NCBI GenBank assembly: GCA_963966185.1
Contig: CAWZYM010000423.1
Location: forward strand, 702,760-766,759
Length of the DNA stretch: 64,000 nucleotides
Source of the DNA: Rhabditoides inermis
Lineage: Eukaryota; Nematoda; Chromadorea; Rhabditida; Rhabditidae
Direction of reading: 5' to 3'
Shown in pieces: positions 61,225-64,000 of this stretch (position 1 is its first letter; each line of letters opens with the position of its first letter). The position numbers and the translations under genes were made by a program. The notes below the pieces were generated by a model. The model saw nothing but the letters and a program-made list of their open reading frames with translations, searched no databases and was not told where the DNA came from.

Positions 61225-63170
61225 TTCATGTCGGGAATTGTACAGAATGAATTATAATTGCAAATTCAATGATTCAGGTACTTGGCCGCCTCGGAACCCA
61301 GTGTAGAGACCATATCATAAACAGCCCATTTGCAGGAGACGAAAAGTGAGTTTGTAGATTCTAAAACAACCGTTAGTTCGATCACAGTTCGTGTCGGGAA
61401 TTTTACAGACTGAATTATACTTGCAAATTCAATGATTCAGGTACTTGGCCGCCTCGGAACCCAGTGTAGAGACCATATCATAAACAGCCCATTTGCAGGA
61501 GACGAAAAGTAAATGTGTAGATTCTAAAACAACCGTTGGTTCGATCACAGTTCGTGTCGGGAATTGTACAGACTGAGTTATAATTGCAAATTCAATGATT
61601 CAGGTTTTTGGCCGCCTCGGAACCCAGTGTAGAGACCATATCATAAACAGCCCATTTGCAGGAGACGAAAAGTGAGTGTGTAGATTCTGAAACAACCGTT
61701 GGTTCGATCACAGTTCGTGTCGGGAATTGTACAGACTGAATTATAATTGCCAATTCAATGATTTAGGTACTTGGCCGCCTCGGAACCCAGTGTAGAGACC
61801 ATTACATAAACAGTCCATTTGCAGGAGACGGAAAGTGAGTGTGTAGATTCTAAAACAACCGTTGGTTCGATCACAGTTCGTGTCGGGAATTGTACAGACT
61901 GAATTATACTTGCAAATTCAATGATTCAGGTACTTGGCCGCCTCGGAACCCAGTGTAGAGACCATTTCATAAACAGCCCATTTGCAAAAGACGAAAAGTG
62001 AGTGTGTAGATTTAAAACAACCGTTAGTTCGATCACAGTTCGTGTCGGGAATTGTACAGAATGAATTATACTTGCAAATTCAATGATTCAGGTACTTGGC
62101 TGCCTCGGAACCCAGTGTAGAGACCATATCATAAACAGCTCATTTGCAGGAGACGAAAAGTGAGTGTGTAGATTCTAAAACAACCGTTGGTTCGATCACA
62201 GTTCGTGTCGGGAATTGTACAGAATGAATTATAATTGCAAATTCAATGATTCAGGTACTTGGCCGCCTCGGAACCCAGTGTAGAGACCATATCATAAACA
62301 GCCCATTTGCAGGAGACGAAAAGTGAGTTTGTAGATTCTAAAACAACCGTTAGTTCGATCACAGTTCGTGTCGGGAATTTTACAGACTGAATTATACTTG
62401 CAAATTCAATGATTCAGGTACTTGGCCGCCTCGGAACCCAGTGTAGAGACCATATCATAAACAGCCCATTTGCAGGAGACGAAAAGTAAATGTGTAGATT
62501 CTAAAACAACCGTTGGTTCGATCACAGTTCGTGTCGGGAATTGTACAGACTGAGTTATAATTGCAAATTCAATGATTCAGGTTTTTGGCCGCCTCGGAAC
62601 CCAGTGTAGAGACCATATCATAAACAGCCCATTTGCAGGAGACGAAAAGTGAGTGTGTAGATTCTGAAACAACCGTTGGTTCGATCACAGTTCGTGTCGG
62701 GAATTGTACAGACTGAATTATAATTGCAATTCAATGATTTAGGTACTTGGCCGCCTCGGAACCCAGTGTAGAGACCATTACATAAACAGTCCATTTGCAG
62801 GAGACGGAAAGTGAGTGTGTAGATTCTAAAACAACCGTTGGTTCGATCACAGTTCGTGTCGGGAATTGTACAGACTGAATTATACTTGCAAATTCAATGA
62901 TTCAGGTACTTGGCCGCCTCGGAACCCAGTGTAGAGACCATTTCATAAACAGCCCATTTGCAAAAGACGAAAAGTGAGTGTGTAGATTTTAAAACAACCG
63001 TTAGTTCGATCACAGTTCGTGTCGGGAATTGTACAGAATGAATTATACTTGCAAATTCAATGATTCAGGTACTTGGCTGCCTCGGAACCCAGTGTAGAGA
63101 CCATATCATAAACAGCTCATTTGCAGGAGACGAAAAGTGAGTGTGTAGATTCTAAAACAACCGTTAGTTC
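61225..63170. repeat. 977-bp (6-monomer) tandem duplication
   Basis: AAGTAAATGTG at 61508 and 62485, TTTGCAAAAGACG near 61981 and 62957, and TTGGCTGCC near 62096 and 63073 mark two copies. Single-base deletions in A, C or T runs (for example near 62010 and 62725) cause the offset to vary by one. Confidence 0.85.
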
Positions 63171-64000
63171 GATCACAGTTCGTGTCGGGAATTGTACAGA
63201 ATGAATTATACTTGCAAATTCGAAGATTCAGGTACTTGGCCGCCTCGGAACCCAGTGTAGAGACCATATCATAAACAGCCCATTTGCAGGAGACGAAAAG
63301 TGAGTGTGTAGATTCTAAAACAACCGTTGGTTCGATCACAGTTCGTGTAAATAATTGTACAGACTGAATTATACTTGCAAATTCAATGATTCAAGATTCA
63401 GGTACTTGGCCGCCTCGGAACCCAGTGTAGAGACCATTACATAAACAGCCCATTTGCAGGAGACAAAAAGTGAGTGTGTAGATTCTAAAACAACCGTTGG
63501 TTCGATCACAGTTCGTGTCGGGAATTGTACAGAATGAATTATACTTGCAATTTCAATGATTCAGGTACTCGGCCGCCTCGGAACCCAGTGTAGAGACCAT
63601 ATCATAAACAGCCCATTTGCAGGAGACGAAAAGTGAGTGTGTCGATTCTAAAACAACCGTTGGTTCGATCACAGTTCGTGTCGGGAATTGTACAGAATGA
63701 ATTATAATTGCAAATTCAATGATTCAGGTACTTGGCCGCCTCGGAACCAGTGTAGAGACCATATCATAAACAGCCCATTTGCAGGAGACGAAAAGTGAGT
63801 TTGTAGATTCTAAAACAACCGTTAGTTCGATCACAGTTCGTGTCGGGAATTGTACAGACTGAATTATACTTGCAAATTCAATGATTCAGGTACTTGGCCG
63901 CCTCGGAACCAGTGTAGAGACCATATCATAAACAGCCCATTTGCAGGAGACGAAAAGTGAGTGTGTCGATTCTAAAACAACCGTTGGTTCGATCACAGTT

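Larger units (their letters stand above)
45819..64000. repeat. 163-bp satellite array, right segment
   Basis: About 111 monomers of the same family and orientation, open at the right edge of the window. Distinct local variants include GTGTGTCGATTC (from about 58.7 kb), TTCGAAGATTCAG, GTTCGATTTCAG and CAGTCCATTTGC. Two monomers in the last 300 bp read GGAACCAGTG, one C short of the usual GGAACCCAGTG. No gene is visible. Confidence 0.97.

Overview
This window looks like eukaryotic nuclear heterochromatin, not a gene-bearing or prokaryotic region. About 55 kb of the 64 kb is one tandem satellite with a 163-bp monomer (about 43% G+C, estimated by hand from the commonest monomer). The rest is a 6.7-kb block of other repeats and one 2.2-kb LTR-type insertion. 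An AATAAA-bearing LTR element, (CT)n/(GA)n microsatellites, GC hairpins and the near absence of coding sequence fit an animal genome, perhaps an arthropod. The species cannot be told from sequence alone.

Layout: (1) 1-3437, satellite array, about 21 monomers. (2) 3438-10153, non-satellite block. It holds a GC hairpin at the junction, a pyrimidine-rich stretch with CT microsatellites, two identical 890-bp direct repeats around a 279-bp shuffled mosaic of their own pieces, a perfect CTAG...CTAG hairpin, a 139-bp tandem repeat whose units each carry two potential hairpins, long GA microsatellites, a roughly 1.2-kb inverted-repeat structure enclosing one 98-codon ORF, and a GGGCCCACAC-type minisatellite. 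(3) 10154-43586, satellite array of about 204 monomers. (4) 43587-45818, a non-autonomous LTR retrotransposon on the minus strand with an unusual LTR-internal-LTR-internal-LTR structure and a 4-bp GTAG target-site duplication. (5) 45819-64000, satellite array of about 111 monomers running off the right edge.

The satellite is built from nested duplications. I could align units of 653 bp (4 monomers), 821 (5), 977 and 985 (6), 1148 (7), 1314 (8), 3106 (19), 4084/4411 (25/27) and about 5.9/6.5 kb. In addition, an 8.1-kb segment (16.85-24.95 kb) recurs at 31.07-38.19 kb, differing by exactly one 985-bp six-monomer unit. The period lengths are explained by counting 163-bp monomers plus a few marked variants (+7 GATTCAG duplication, +8, +6, +1).

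No confident protein-coding gene was found. The many 60-91 codon ORFs in the arrays are readings of the satellite itself. The best candidates for biological interest are the composite three-LTR element (outer LTRs identical, middle one divergent), the shuffled mosaic between the 890-bp repeats, the paired-hairpin 139-bp repeat, and a tRNA-like arrangement of TATA-like, A-box-like and B-box-like motifs in every satellite monomer.
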